Part shown: positions 38,897 through 50,586 of the stretch, one piece after another | Layout of the letters: every line of letters begins with the position of its first letter | Position numbering within the stretch: position 1 is the first letter of the stretch | Assembly (NCBI GenBank): GCA_016758965.1 | Contig: JAEPRB010000010.1 | Coordinates: 62,001 to 126,000 of the forward strand | Direction of reading: 5' to 3' | DNA: 64,000 nucleotides | Source: Circinella minor | Lineage: Eukaryota; Mucoromycota; Mucoromycetes; Mucorales; Lichtheimiaceae | The notes under the pieces: model-generated | Databases searched by the model: none | Told to the model about the DNA's origin: nothing | The model's input: only the letters and a program-made list of their open reading frames with translations | Program-made: the position numbers and the translations under genes

Positions 38897-39646
38897 GAAG
38901 GTAGCAATTGTTCTGATTGGAACAAAATGCCAGCACCAAAACTAACAGATCGACGACCTGATACAGTACCTGTATTAACAGAAACCATAGCTGACCAGGT
39001 AAAAAAAAAATCTTTCACTCGTTTTCTCTCATTCTCCCTCATATTTTTTTTTAAGATGAGCGAGAAGGAAAAAAAAAACGGAGTTTCTCTCTTCTTTGCA
39101 TTGATATTCAAATTCGGATATGTTTTTCTTTCTTTGACAGCTGAGACCTTATCTTCCACGTCGATTCCGAGTAGCTCCTCAATGGACATTATTATATAGT
39201 CTTGATCAACACGGAACAAGTTTAGCAACACTTTATCGTCGAGTATGTAGTAATAAAGGTCCGTGTTTATTAACTATAAAAGATTCAGATGATCAGGTAA
39301 ACAAAGCACCTTCTCTTTTTTTATTGCTCTGCTATCTATTATTAGTATTTTTTTTTTTTTTACTAATTATTGTTTGTTAATAAGGTCTTCGGTGCATTTT
39401 TAAACGAAACTTTAAAACAAAGTGGTTCATATTATGGTACAGGAGAATGGTTCGTATTGAAAACTCTAAATATATTATGAAATTCTATATAATATAAAAA
39501 TCATTAGCTAATTATAATATGTATATTATAGTTTTCTATGGAAAAAAATTCCAACCACTGATTTATGTAAAGTTTATCCTTGGACAGGAAAAAACGAATA
39601 TATGATTTTGGCAGAATCTGATTTCATTGCATTAGGTGGAGGGTAA

Positions 39647-39678
<32 letters not shown>

Positions 39679-39879
39679 GTACATGGCTCGATATATATAT
39701 TTCAACTTATTAACTGATGGTTTATAATATAATTTAGTGAGGGTAAATTTGGTCTTTGGATCAACGATGATCTTGAACGTGGTCACAGTGAACGATGTCC
39801 AACTTTCGAAAATGAAGCACTATCTATTACACCTGAATTTGATTGTATTCAATTAGAAGTGTGGGGATTTCGTATATAA
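38368..39879 (+). CDS. TLDc-domain protein (OXR1/TLD family), first exon unresolved
   Basis: Exons 39141-39296, 39385-39449, 39532-39642 and 39738-39879 join cleanly. The exon ending at 38998 precedes them. They encode a TLDc domain: LRPYLPRRFRVAPQWTLLYSL, GTSLATLYRRV, LLTIKDSD, VFGAFLNETL, then CFLWKK, ILAESDFIALGGGEGKFGLWI and the conserved end ALSITPEFDCIQLEVWGF. TLDc proteins are linked to oxidative-stress protection and V-ATPase regulation. The likely start is ATG 38368 with a donor at GTGAGT (38474). However, that exon (phase 1) cannot be joined in frame to the next one, whose acceptor at 38559/38560 needs phase 2. A frameshift, sequencing error or missed micro-exon is possible. The N-terminal half is His/Ser/Asn-rich with a 12-Thr run. 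Confidence 0.8.
38859..38895. repeat. ACA trinucleotide repeat encoding poly-Thr
   Basis: About 12 ACA units within the TLDc gene exon. Read on the plus strand they encode a threonine run. Confidence 0.9.
39647..39674. repeat. GT microsatellite in a TLDc intron
   Basis: About 14 GT units directly following the splice donor. Confidence 0.9.
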
Positions 39880-41669
39880 TCATTATTAAAAAATTAATAT
39901 GAAACTCTCTCTTTCTCCATCAGCATCATCACGACACTATTTTTTTTCACGCTTGATTTACCATTCTAAAAAACAAATATTCCCTTTCTCCGGCATTATT
40001 TCCCCCGCATATTACAATTACAACTCAAAAAATGCATACGCAATTACTTTTTTTTAAACCAACAAAAGAACAGAATTTGTCATTTTATCATCATTTCATA
40101 ATAATAATTAACATATATCATTTATATATCATGAAAAACTCGTGGGCTTTTTTTCTTATAAATAATAAGGGAAATACGTATTACAATTTACTATATAGAA
40201 AAAATATCATTAATAAAAAAACAAAAGGCTTCTGTCGCTAAGATACCTTGAGAAGTAAACTACGCTTAGTAATAATATAATAACCATAATAACGATGACA
40301 AAACAAAATAATCATTTATCAAGAAACACGCTGTCATAATGGTTTTCTAATAAATCCCACGTAATTATATATATATTACAGTAAAGCTTGACCGGATTAA
40401 TAAGGAAGAAAAAAAAAGCCAATATTTGATACCTCTTTTCTATTATCTCATTCCTTATAACTAATATATTGAACTATCATAAATAATTTACTAATCATAT
40501 AATTATAGAAATAAAACAAAAATTTAATGTTTGAAAATTTATGATTAACCTTTCCCATAAAAAACTCAGTAAGATTAGACTACAAAGAATGCGTCAAATC
40601 GTTTAGGCAAAAGAAAAAAGCAACCCCAACATAACATATATTTTTTTCGGTATCTGAATAAACTGGTAATATGGTTGTAGGGAAAAGGAAAGGAAACGTT
40701 ACTTTCCCAAAAAAAAAAAAATCTAGTCTCGGCATAAAAAGATTCATGTACAACCAATGTTTTATGATCTAAATAACGTGCTTAAGAGTTGACATAAGCA
40801 AATTATCTTTTGATCGGATAACTTAGATTCGAAAAAGTTTGAAAAGAAAAAAAAAAACCCGAAAGAAACAGAAAAGATGGATTGGTTTTTGATCAAAAAG
40901 TACCGGGAAATCAAAATTCCCCGCTATATTTCTCTCTCTCACTCTCTCGCGTTCTTCTTCCTTCTTAACTTCTTCTAAAAAGTTGTATCATCTGAATGAT
41001 CTGTAGCATTCTAGTTCCTTCTTTTAATTGTTTATTTTAGAAAAACTTGATTAAAAAGAGAAAATATTTACGCGCCTATATTTTATCCGATAACGTCATG
41101 CAAAAAGGCAAAAGCAATACATAAATAATTTTAAATTAGATGTGTGTGTGTGGGCTTTTTTCCCGCGATAACCCGCAGGAAAAAGAATAACCAACAAACC
41201 AGAAAAGATAAAACAACACCCAAAGGGGAGCGAAGAGAGAGAGAAAAAAGAGGGGGAGAAAATGAATAGATGAATACTGTTATCCATCCCACAAAAAACT
41301 ATGCCATAATCGAAATGAATAAATCCGATAGGATAATAAATCCAAATCCACCAATGAATTCATATCTATTCAACTCTCTCACCCTCCCCCCCAAATTAGG
41401 CCCGAACTCCCTTTTTTTTTTTTATCTTCTTTTGTGCCTTTGTCAGCCAAAACTCAGTAATCTTTCCCGACTCTTTTGGCCATTTTCCCTTTATTCTCTT
41501 TTTCTCTTCTTTTCCCCCTTTCTTCTTCTTCTCTTTTTTAAATTTTATCTTTTTTAAACGCGAAATAATACACCCATAACAATAGTTTTATTATTATTTT
41601 TTCTCTTTTTTTGTATATATTCAATTTATTTTTTTATTTGTCAATTATCAATTTACCTATTTCAATATC
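39880..41669. other. intergenic, 1.8 kb, upstream of G6PD
   Basis: AT-rich up to about 40900, then alternating purine- and pyrimidine-rich tracts, with a strong C/T-rich leader from about 41370 to 41660 typical of a highly transcribed gene. No other gene seen. Confidence 0.6.
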
Positions 41670-43916
41670 ATGTCTAATCCAGTACAAGAAATTCAAACCC
41701 AAGTCGCAAAAGAATTAAAGGGTTTTGTCACTATCATTGGTATGAACCACGTTTCATTTTTTATTATTTAAAATTATCACAGAAAAAAAAATATTTTGTG
41801 TCGGATCGGACTCCAGCCACTCCTCCTCTACCTCCGAAAAGCTTTACTTGCTAGTTTCATAATACATATACGAAGAGTTATTCTTCGATTTTATATTATG
41901 GATTAGTGGTGAAAAACAAACAGCAAACTAAAGGAAAGGGGGAGGGATGGCAGGGAAATAGATTGTTGTTGCTGTTGACAACGATTATTATTTTTATTGG
42001 GGGTATTAGAGAAACAAACAAAAACAAAAGAGGAGCACATACAAAAAAAGAGAGATGAGTCAAAAAAAAAAGGAGGCGGTCAGTAAAACTTATGCAATCT
42101 GTGCTTTATTTTTTATTTTTTTATTTTTTTTTTTAGTGCTTGGTGCCTCTGGTGACTTGGCAAAAAAGAAAACATATCCCGCTCTTTACAAGCTTTTCAA
42201 AAATGGCTTTTTACCTCAAAATACACATATTATTGGTTATGCACGTACACAAATGACACACGAAGATTACCTTGATCGGGTGACTCAATATATCAAGGAT
42301 GATTCAGAAGAACTTACACAATTTAAGGCTATAACAACTTATCATTCAGGCAAATATGACGATGATGCGTCTTGGAAGTCTCTTAATGAATATGCTACAG
42401 AAAATGAAAACAAACGCAGCTGTCCTCAAGGTCAACGAAATCGTGTATATTATATGGCTTTACCTCCTTCTGTATTTGTTCCTGTTGCAAAAGGTTTAAA
42501 AAAGAATGTATACGTTCAAGATGGTGTCAATCGATTAATTGTCGAGAAACCATTTGGTATGGATACAGAAAGTTCGAATGAATTAGGTCGTGAAATTGGT
42601 GCTTTGTTCACTGAAAATGAGGTAACATAATCATTATTTTCTTGGATGGATGGAAAAAAAAAACTCCCCAATTTTTTTCTTTGGGGCGGGAGGAGAAGGA
42701 GAAGGGAAGGTAACGGGAGAAAATGAGATTCAAAGATGCTTTTTGGCATTATCTTTGAAATCTATACATGACAAAAAAAAAAAAAAAAAAAGACTAGAAG
42801 ATAATGACTGATTTCTTATTATTTTTATTATCAGATTTATCGCATCGATCATTATTTGGGCAAAGAAATGGTTAAAAATGTGATGACGATGAGATTTTCC
42901 AACATCTTCTTTAGTCAGATCTGGGATCGCAAATACATTGATAACGTCCAAATTACATTTAAGGAAACTATTGGTACTGAAGGACGTGGTGGATATTTTG
43001 ATGATTTCGGCATTGTTCGGGATGTTATGCAAAACCGTAAGTTCAAACGTCATTTTTTTCCCTTTTTTTTTTTAACTGAAATTTTAAACTTTGCTGGGTA
43101 TGGTTTAATGGCTAAATCAAAAAATTTAACTTTTTTTTAGATTTACTCCAAGTATTATCCTTAATTGCTATGGAACGTCCTATTTCTACCGAATCTGAAG
43201 CAATTCGTGATGAAAAGGTTAAAGTTTTAAAATGTATTCCACCTATTACGACAGATGATGCATTATTGGGTCAATATGTTGCAGCCAATGGTAAACCAGG
43301 ATATTTGGATGACGACACATTAAAAAACAAGCAAAGTCGTACCCCGACATTTGCTGCATTGACCCTTTGGATTCAGAACGAACGATGGGAAGGTGTTCCC
43401 TTTATTATGAAGGCTGGTAAAGCTTTGGATGCTGCCAAGGTTGAAATCCGTATTCAATTCCGTAATGTTGCTGGTAGTCTCTACAAGGGTGCCCCTCGTA
43501 ACGAGCTCGTGATGCGTGTGCAACCGCGGGAAGCTGTTTACATAAAGTTCAATAACAAGCAACCGGGTCTTTCCTATGGCACGATTCAATCCGATCTTGA
43601 CCTTTCGTATCACGACCGCTTTACTGACATGAAAATTCCAGATGCTTATGAATCTCTTATTTTGGATGTCCTACGTAATGACCATTCCAATTTTGTACGT
43701 GATGATGAATTGGAAACAGCTTGGAATATCTTTACACCTTTGTTGCATCAAATTGATCAACGTACAGACTTACCATTACACAACTATCCTTATGGTTCCC
43801 GTGGTCCCGCTGAACTGGAAGCTTTTGTTCGAAAATATGGGTATGATCGATCCAATGCCAATTATTCTTGGCCTGTACAAAGCGTTTCCCATGCCAATAA
43901 TTCCAACAAGTTGTAA
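41670..43916 (+). CDS. ZWF1: glucose-6-phosphate 1-dehydrogenase
   Basis: Four exons: 41670-41739, 42137-42621, 42835-43036, 43141-43916 (1533 nt, 510 residues, phases agree). It catalyses the first, NADPH-producing step of the oxidative pentose phosphate pathway in the cytosol. Signatures: NADP-binding [16 protein letters not shown] (about 26-41), EKPFGMD, the substrate site RIDHYLGKE (about 188-196), RFSNIFF, and the C-terminal structural NADP region ([24 protein letters not shown]). Length matches the family. Intron 1 is about 400 nt, several times the local average, and ends with an in-frame ATG-led open segment (see findings). Codon use becomes GC-richer toward the 3' end. Confidence 0.96.
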
Positions 43917-45560
43917 AAAATAATAATAATTGTAATTCTTCTGTTCATACCGCACTCTTTCATCTTTTCCTTCCGTACACATATAAATTTAACATTCACA
44001 CACCAATACACACATATTCCGCTGCTCTCCTGTCTTTTTTTTTTTAGCCTCATTCACATTATATATAACAAAAAAAACAAAACAAAAAAGAAAAAGACTT
44101 TCAATCACAATATTTTTTTTTTAAAACCATGGCATTATAATCTATTCTATTCTGTTTTTCTTCTATTCCCTCTTTGTAAACGCATTTTTTTCCCTTCTTA
44201 TTTCTTTTTATATATATATATTATACATAAAATTCATTTGTAAAATGAGGGTGACTAGTCTACCCTAGATGAATCCAATTCCAAGTGTACTGTATGTGAA
44301 AGTAGCATTTTTGTTTAATTCTTTGAAACATAATCACAGCACATAACAAAAATCAAAACAAGAAAAAAAAAAGATTTTGAGACATGATGATCTTCTTATT
44401 TGTGCTACCCCAACATATTCCATATAATGATAAGGTTTTTTTAATGGGAACTCCTCATTTTTACCACGCTACTTTATATGGCATTTATAAACACTGAAAT
44501 TTAGTTGGGGGTTTATTCCAACTACATTAATTAATGTTGTAGTTAAACCAATGATAACAACGACAAAATGATATTTAGATAAACTATACATGATATTGCT
44601 TGTTCAGAAATAATCCTCCTCTAATTGTTATTACAAGCTAATAGGTCTAGAATATTTTTTATAATTAAATCGCTCAGATATAACAATCAAAGTGTACGTA
44701 ATACATCATTTGTTTATTAATTAAAAAGACAAAACAAAACAATAGATTACATAATGTGATCTGATGAACAAATAAAAATACTTTACATCCACGTCAATCC
44801 AAGTTTATATCATTATTAGTAACAACAATAATAAAATAATGATAATTCATTAATAATACAATTACTCATAATAGCAGATTGAAAAGCAAAAAAATAAAAG
44901 AATGTTTGTTGTATAAGTACATAATCCAGGATAGTATTTTTTTTTTCATTGAGACCTGCTTGTACAAGAAAATGTCCAAGGGGTGGAATTAACATTCTTG
45001 CATACACATACACATACATAGCACATGTATAAAAATGTATTTCTTATTATCATAACTAATTACACATAAACTATTGTGTTAGATTATGGACTTTGGATTA
45101 CATATCGTTCTTCTGCTCTTATGTTTGATATTTGTCATCCACATACAATTAATTCGATATCAAAGATATGATGTATTTAGAAACTAAATTTGATTATGTA
45201 AAGCAAATAATAATAAAAAGAGCATATGTATTAAAAGTTTTAAAGAGGCAGGCTACCCACAAAATATAATACATAGGGAGGAATTGGTAAGAAACTATTC
45301 TTTTTGGTGCGCATAATACAGGAAATAATAAAAAAGGGGAAACGTAAATTGTGATATATAAATGGCTGTGAGGTATTAAAGAAAGAAAGAAAAAGGAAGG
45401 GCATATATTAACTTTGTATGTGTATATAGGTGTGTGTGTGTCATCATGAGTTAAGAGAAGTGTGTTAATGTATTATATGTGTATATTAAATGAGTTATTG
45501 TAGGTGTTGTTGATTCGGGATACGATATTAAATGATTTGCTTTTTTTTAATATATATAAC
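43917..45560. other. convergent intergenic region, 1.6 kb
   Basis: The region lies between the G6PD stop and the stop of the minus-strand gene at 45561. Poly-T and T/C-rich at the left end, AT-rich elsewhere. No gene recognised. Confidence 0.6.
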
Positions 45561-47241
45561 TTAGGGTGATGAAGTGGCTCGGACCATTGATTGAGACCGT
45601 TGACGTCCCCCTACATTTACTGGGGATTGGGTTGCCATTCTTAATAATCGACTATTAGTTGCAGAAACAGTAGGCCAAGATCGACGATTATTTTGTTGAT
45701 GATGTGGTCTTCGAATTTCGGGAGGACATGATACTACTGAATTTCGGCTTGTACTACGTTGTCGTTGTGGATGTTGTCGTCGAACAGAAGTAGATGCACG
45801 TTCAAAATCCATTATATTAACTGGTGATACTACAGTTGACGGTAAGACACGTCCTGTTGTTTTACTTTGAGCAGCAATAGCACGTTGAGCTTGTTCAATA
45901 AGTACTGAAAGCATATCCTTTATCCGTTCAAACACTTGATCGGCCTCTTTATCACATTCTTCGTCTTCACCATCCAAACTATTATTATCTTCACTTCGCT
46001 AAATATATATATATATAGCATATGTATGAGACATCCATTATGAAAATGAATAATACTCGTAAACGAATGACCTAGAATTATTACTATTATTTACCTCAGA
46101 AAATGTCATGGAAACGGGCGTGGGAGGTAACGATGTATCCACTTGCCTAATATATTCAAATAAATATATTGTAAGTTATTTATTACCAATGGTAACGAGA
46201 TATGGGAAAATTATTATAATTATTAGACCTTTTATTTTTCTGTACCTTTGTGTAAGTTGGGTCTCAAGAGCTGCAATACGTGCAGCTTGTTGGCGTGTCT
46301 GTTCCTCCAATGAAGCGTTCACAGTGGAGAGCGAGTTAATTTCAATCTCCAAGTCAGCAATCTATTATTATTATGAATGGTTTTTTTTTTTACATATTTA
46401 TGCAATGCGTCAATATCAGTGGTCTTTTTTTTTAAAAAAAAAAAAATATACACGTGAACCCTTACGTGACCTCAAATATAATTGAAAATATTTATTTATT
46501 TACCTTTCTGTTCAGTTTTGCACCACCATGGACACTGTTATTACTACTGCTACTAATAGTACTATGTTGATCGTTATTGATGGTAACAAATTCACCTCTA
46601 CCGTTCAAAATTGTACATCCCTGTTTCATTCTTGCAACGATTTCTGGTTCTTCTTCACTTTCTGAATAAGAAGAAGAGGAGGAAGTTGATGAAGATATTT
46701 TTGGTGTAACGATATTATTAATAATATCATTATGGTCATCCAAATCGATACTATCATTATCATCATCCAAGTCATCATCATCATCATCATCATCATCACC
46801 ATCCAAATCATCATCCGTACTATCAGTAGACATTTGAGATAAGGCAGCAATTCGAGATAATGGTGTATAATGATTTTGTTGTTGATTTTGAGGATAATGC
46901 GGACCCAGGGGTGACATGGGACGATATTGCATATTCTTTGCAATCATTGACCAACCAGTAGGTGAAGGTGAACGAACAGACATAAATGGTGAACCAGGTC
47001 TATTATGAATCAAACCATTGTTGAATTTATTATACTGTTGAGGTTCAGTCGAAAGAATTGAAGATGACGAAGAAGACCATGTAGAGGACGATGTCATGGA
47101 TCCTGCGGTCGTGATCGATGGTGTTGAAGGTTCGTTATGTTGAGCTAAAAAATAAGGACGTTTAAATGCTTTTAATAATGGCGACGAAGGTCTAATAATA
47201 TTAACAGCCCTGGGTGGGCGACGTCTTTGGTCTTCCTCCAT
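45561..47241 (-). CDS. low-complexity, coiled-coil protein, unknown
   Basis: Four exons: 46504-47241, 46246-46361, 46095-46146, 45561-45998 (1344 nt, 447 residues, consistent phases). The N-terminal 240 residues are disordered, Ser/Pro-rich with SP motifs (RPSSPLLKAF, SVRSPSPTGWS, RPMSPLG) that could be proline-directed phosphorylation sites, followed by a long Asp-rich run. Around residues 246-285 is a short coiled coil (IADLEIEINSLSTVNASLEE, ARIAALETQL). A second helical segment (EADQVFERIKDMLSVLIEQAQRA in two halves) follows near 315-338, and the tail is Arg/Ser-rich. The coiled coil plus SP sites suggest a cytoskeletal or cell-cycle-regulated scaffold, but this is only a guess. It lies 200 bp downstream of Swc4 on the same strand. 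Confidence 0.75.
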
Positions 47242-47441
47242 AAGTTTATTTTTTTATGAAAAAAAAAAAAATAAAAACAAAGAGAGGAAAAGTAAAAAAA
47301 AAAAATAAGAAAACAAAAAAAGAAAAAGAGAAAAGAAAACAAAAAATATTGGATTGAAAAGGGCAATTGTTTATTCATTTGCATGCTAAAGGAACCCCCC
47401 AGAGAGTTTTTTTTAGTTACACACATGTTAATCCACCTAAT

Positions 47442-49646
47442 CTATCCTTGTTTGCGACGTTTGTCCCGAGGACCAGCACCTGCTGTTGGTGGCTGTTTCT
47501 TTGTATTGTTATTATTATTATAATGCAGATTAAGATAAGAATAGAATGAAAGAAAGAAAAAAAGTTAATATAATAATAATAGCGCATATGTATAGGTCAA
47601 TATAATAATTTAATAATAATAATAATAATTAAAAACTTACTCTGGCTGTTTGACCTTTCTTTGTTCGATGTTCTGCTTCTAACTTGTCAACATTCTTTTT
47701 CAATTCAAGCATATGAAGTAATGAATGATGTAGTATATCATATTTCTGAACTATTTGATTTGTCGGCATCATCGGTCGGACAGCTATTATTATTGTATAT
47801 TAAATAATCATCAGTTCTCGTTGGCTTTTCTTTTTTGTTCTCCTTCCATATAAACACCTCTCTTTCTCTTTTCTCTCCCCCCAATTTTTTTTTTGTTGTT
47901 CAACTCAGCGGAAAACTTACGAATATCCAAATCTGCCATTGATTTTAATAATTTTTGTTGTAATGCTTGTTTAGTAACTACTGGTAATTTTTGACTTCGT
48001 ACATAAACACCTTGTATCATTTTCTCTTTTCTTTCAGGCACAACATCTATAATAACAAAGCGAGAAAAAAATTCAAGCCAGGTAAATAAATAATAAAAAA
48101 AACAGAATATTGGTGTTTCAAATTGAACCGAGATAATACCTTCCAAAATACCGGAAGAAGCATTCGATATCCGCCGGTTCTTCTTATTAGCACCACTATT
48201 ATTAATACTACTACCACTACCAGCAGCAGCAACAGCAGCAGGGCCCGTTCCAGATTCCTCCATTCTTTTCTTTTTCTTATTATCCAATCCACCTGTACTC
48301 GCAGTACCTCCAGCAATACCAATACCTCCAGGGGTTGATAACGATCCTCCTGCAGATGCATTTGTGGCGTTTCCATTTACCACTCCTATCGCATTGGTGG
48401 TAGTAGTATTGCTACTGGAGGCTGTTGTGGGCGTTAATGGTGCGGGTGGTGCTTGTTGTGCTTGTTCAAGCTGTAAAGCATTTAGTAACGCTTCTCGTTC
48501 ACGTGATAAACGTGGTTCATTTAATTCGATTCTTCTTGCTTCAACAAATAATGCTTCTTCTTGTTCCACCTGTTCTTTAGTTCGATTGAATAAACCAATT
48601 AAGGCTTCTTTACGTTCTGTCTCTTTTCTTTTATCAAATGCATATTGTTGAATAAGTGCTTGACGTTCTTGTTGATATTCACCGGGAATATGAGGTCTAG
48701 CTTTGATTAGTTTGCGTTGTACTGTATAATATCGATCTTTCAATTCCTACATGTAAACGACATATTCATTATCAATAACAAAAAAAAAGGAATAAAACAA
48801 TTCTTTCTCTAGTACATATATATATATATAGTCAATCTTTATTTTACCTCCATAGTCCTATATTTATCTTCAAAGCTATATCGGTCTTCAATAACTGGAA
48901 AGCGTAAATCAAACCGTCGACATAACTGGAATAAGTAATCCGTTTCCTTTTTACTCCAATCTGAATCTAATATATCCCATACGTATTAGTATATTTTATC
49001 CAACTAGCTTTGGTGATACTTTTGTTCAAATAGTTTTTTTTTTACCTATCAAATGTTTATCATAATCTTCATTCGTATATTCAGGAACATCAATAACACG
49101 GTTAAACTTTGCAAAAGTATATTCTGTTAGAGAAAAGAAACAAATAAATGTCATTTTTCCTAAGAATAGGGGTTTTTGTGAATATGACATTTATATAGCT
49201 ATATATGTACCTTCGTTATTCTTGTGTTCAGGTATCCAGTGCTGTAAAACAAGATCGTCAGGTCGAGCTGGATTCGTAAATGATTGTTGAATCCTAATTA
49301 AAATAATTGCTTATGAGAAGGTGGATTCTTTATTCATTTATTGTTAAATACTTATATACAATACCAAGATTTAGCTTTTTGTTTTGTATTATATTTGGCT
49401 TTAAAAGTCGGTTTTACAAACGCAATGGGTGGTGCACCACCTGCAAGTGCATATATGTCTCGACTTATGGAATCTATTTAAAATAAACCATTCAATTCAA
49501 ATTAATAGTTTGATACATTTTTGTTTTGATGTTATAAATTATAATAATAAGATAAAGAAAAAGCGAGTCTTTTTTTTTTAAAAAAAATACAAACCAGATT
49601 GTTTTTGTACTGACAATGATTGTTCTGTATTCTCTCTTGGATTCAT
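47442..49646 (-). CDS. SWC4: Swc4/DMAP1 chromatin-remodelling subunit
   Basis: Nine exons: 49595-49646, 49365-49473, 49211-49293, 49046-49123, 48848-48966, 48140-48746, 47921-48046, 47641-47783, 47442-47498 (1374 nt, 457 residues; phases agree). Swc4/DMAP1 is shared by the SWR1 H2A.Z-deposition complex and the NuA4 acetyltransferase. Signatures: SRDIYALAGGAPPIAFVKP near the start, FNRVIDVPEYTNEDYDKHL, and the SANT-like block DSDWSKKETDYLFQLCRRFD at about 108-127 followed by LRFPVIEDRY. A basic helical region (YYTVQRKLIKAR) follows. A Ser/Gly/Ala/Asn-rich linker (about 250-345) precedes the C-terminal helical part (GVYVRSQKLPVV). The final 57-nt exon gives a basic end (RDKRRKQG). Its acceptor could instead be two codons further on. 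Confidence 0.92.
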
Positions 49647-50586
49647 ATTTTTTCTTTATATGTAACAATATTATTAGTTGTTCAAGACTTTTTTTTTTAT
49701 TTTCAGGTGGTATACACCACAGAAATCTTTAAAACAACTGGTATCTAGGGGAATTTTATTATCCAATCAAGGATCGTAATTCAAACAATAAGGTCCAATT
49801 GAAGCAGATAATGTAAAAACACATGATTTTTTGAAGCAATAATGATAATAATAATATAAAATAGTAGAAATATCAATGGAATGGTTTATTTGAATAGCAA
49901 TGTAATGACGGTTGTATCTTTTATCATCATTCGATATGTCTAAGCTTATACTTGTAAGAAAAACACTTTTTTGTTCGATCGATCTAAAAATTGTATAATA
50001 TAAATTATTTAATAGTTTCTATGACAAACTATTGTTGTCAAGTTAAGACTATACTTATAATTGTCGTTGCCATCCTATTTCATAAACCAACTTTATGATT
50101 TCATCGACAACAATAAATTACTAGTAACGTGTGGCGCAGAATTTCTAATAAAGCGATTACTATATATACAAGATACTCAATATACAAAGTTATATTATGG
50201 CGGAGGAGCTTAGCTTTACCAAAAAAAAAAAAAAAAAAAAAATACAATCCCCGAGAATGTTGTCATACTATGAGTAACAAAATTATTCTTCCAATTCATT
50301 CATTGAAGTCTATTAGGGTTCTTTAATATAGAAGAACCGATATAAACTTGTGTTATGTAGGACCAAAAAAAAAAATCATATGAGATAATGACGATTCGCA
50401 CATAAAACTTTAAGTCCCATTTTTACACAACGTTTTAGTGTTAATCCTACATTAGTCCAATTATCTCTATAACTGACATTTATACGTACTTTTTTTTCTA
50501 AAAGAGATAAAAAAATTTTATTTACGGCTTTTTTTCTTTTTCTTTCTTGTTAACAACGTGGTTTTTTTTACACTCTTGAAAACATT
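49647..50586. other. divergent promoter region between SWC4 and the SDR gene
   Basis: 940 bp. Poly-A tracts at 50220-50242. A 65-codon frame at 50129-50326 crosses the poly-A and is not convincing. No gene seen. Confidence 0.6.

Noticed and set aside
49561..50260. Poly-A/poly-T tracts as possible retroposon tails
   Set aside because: No flanking target-site duplication or coding remnant; similar tracts are common throughout the window and usually follow genes or lie in introns.
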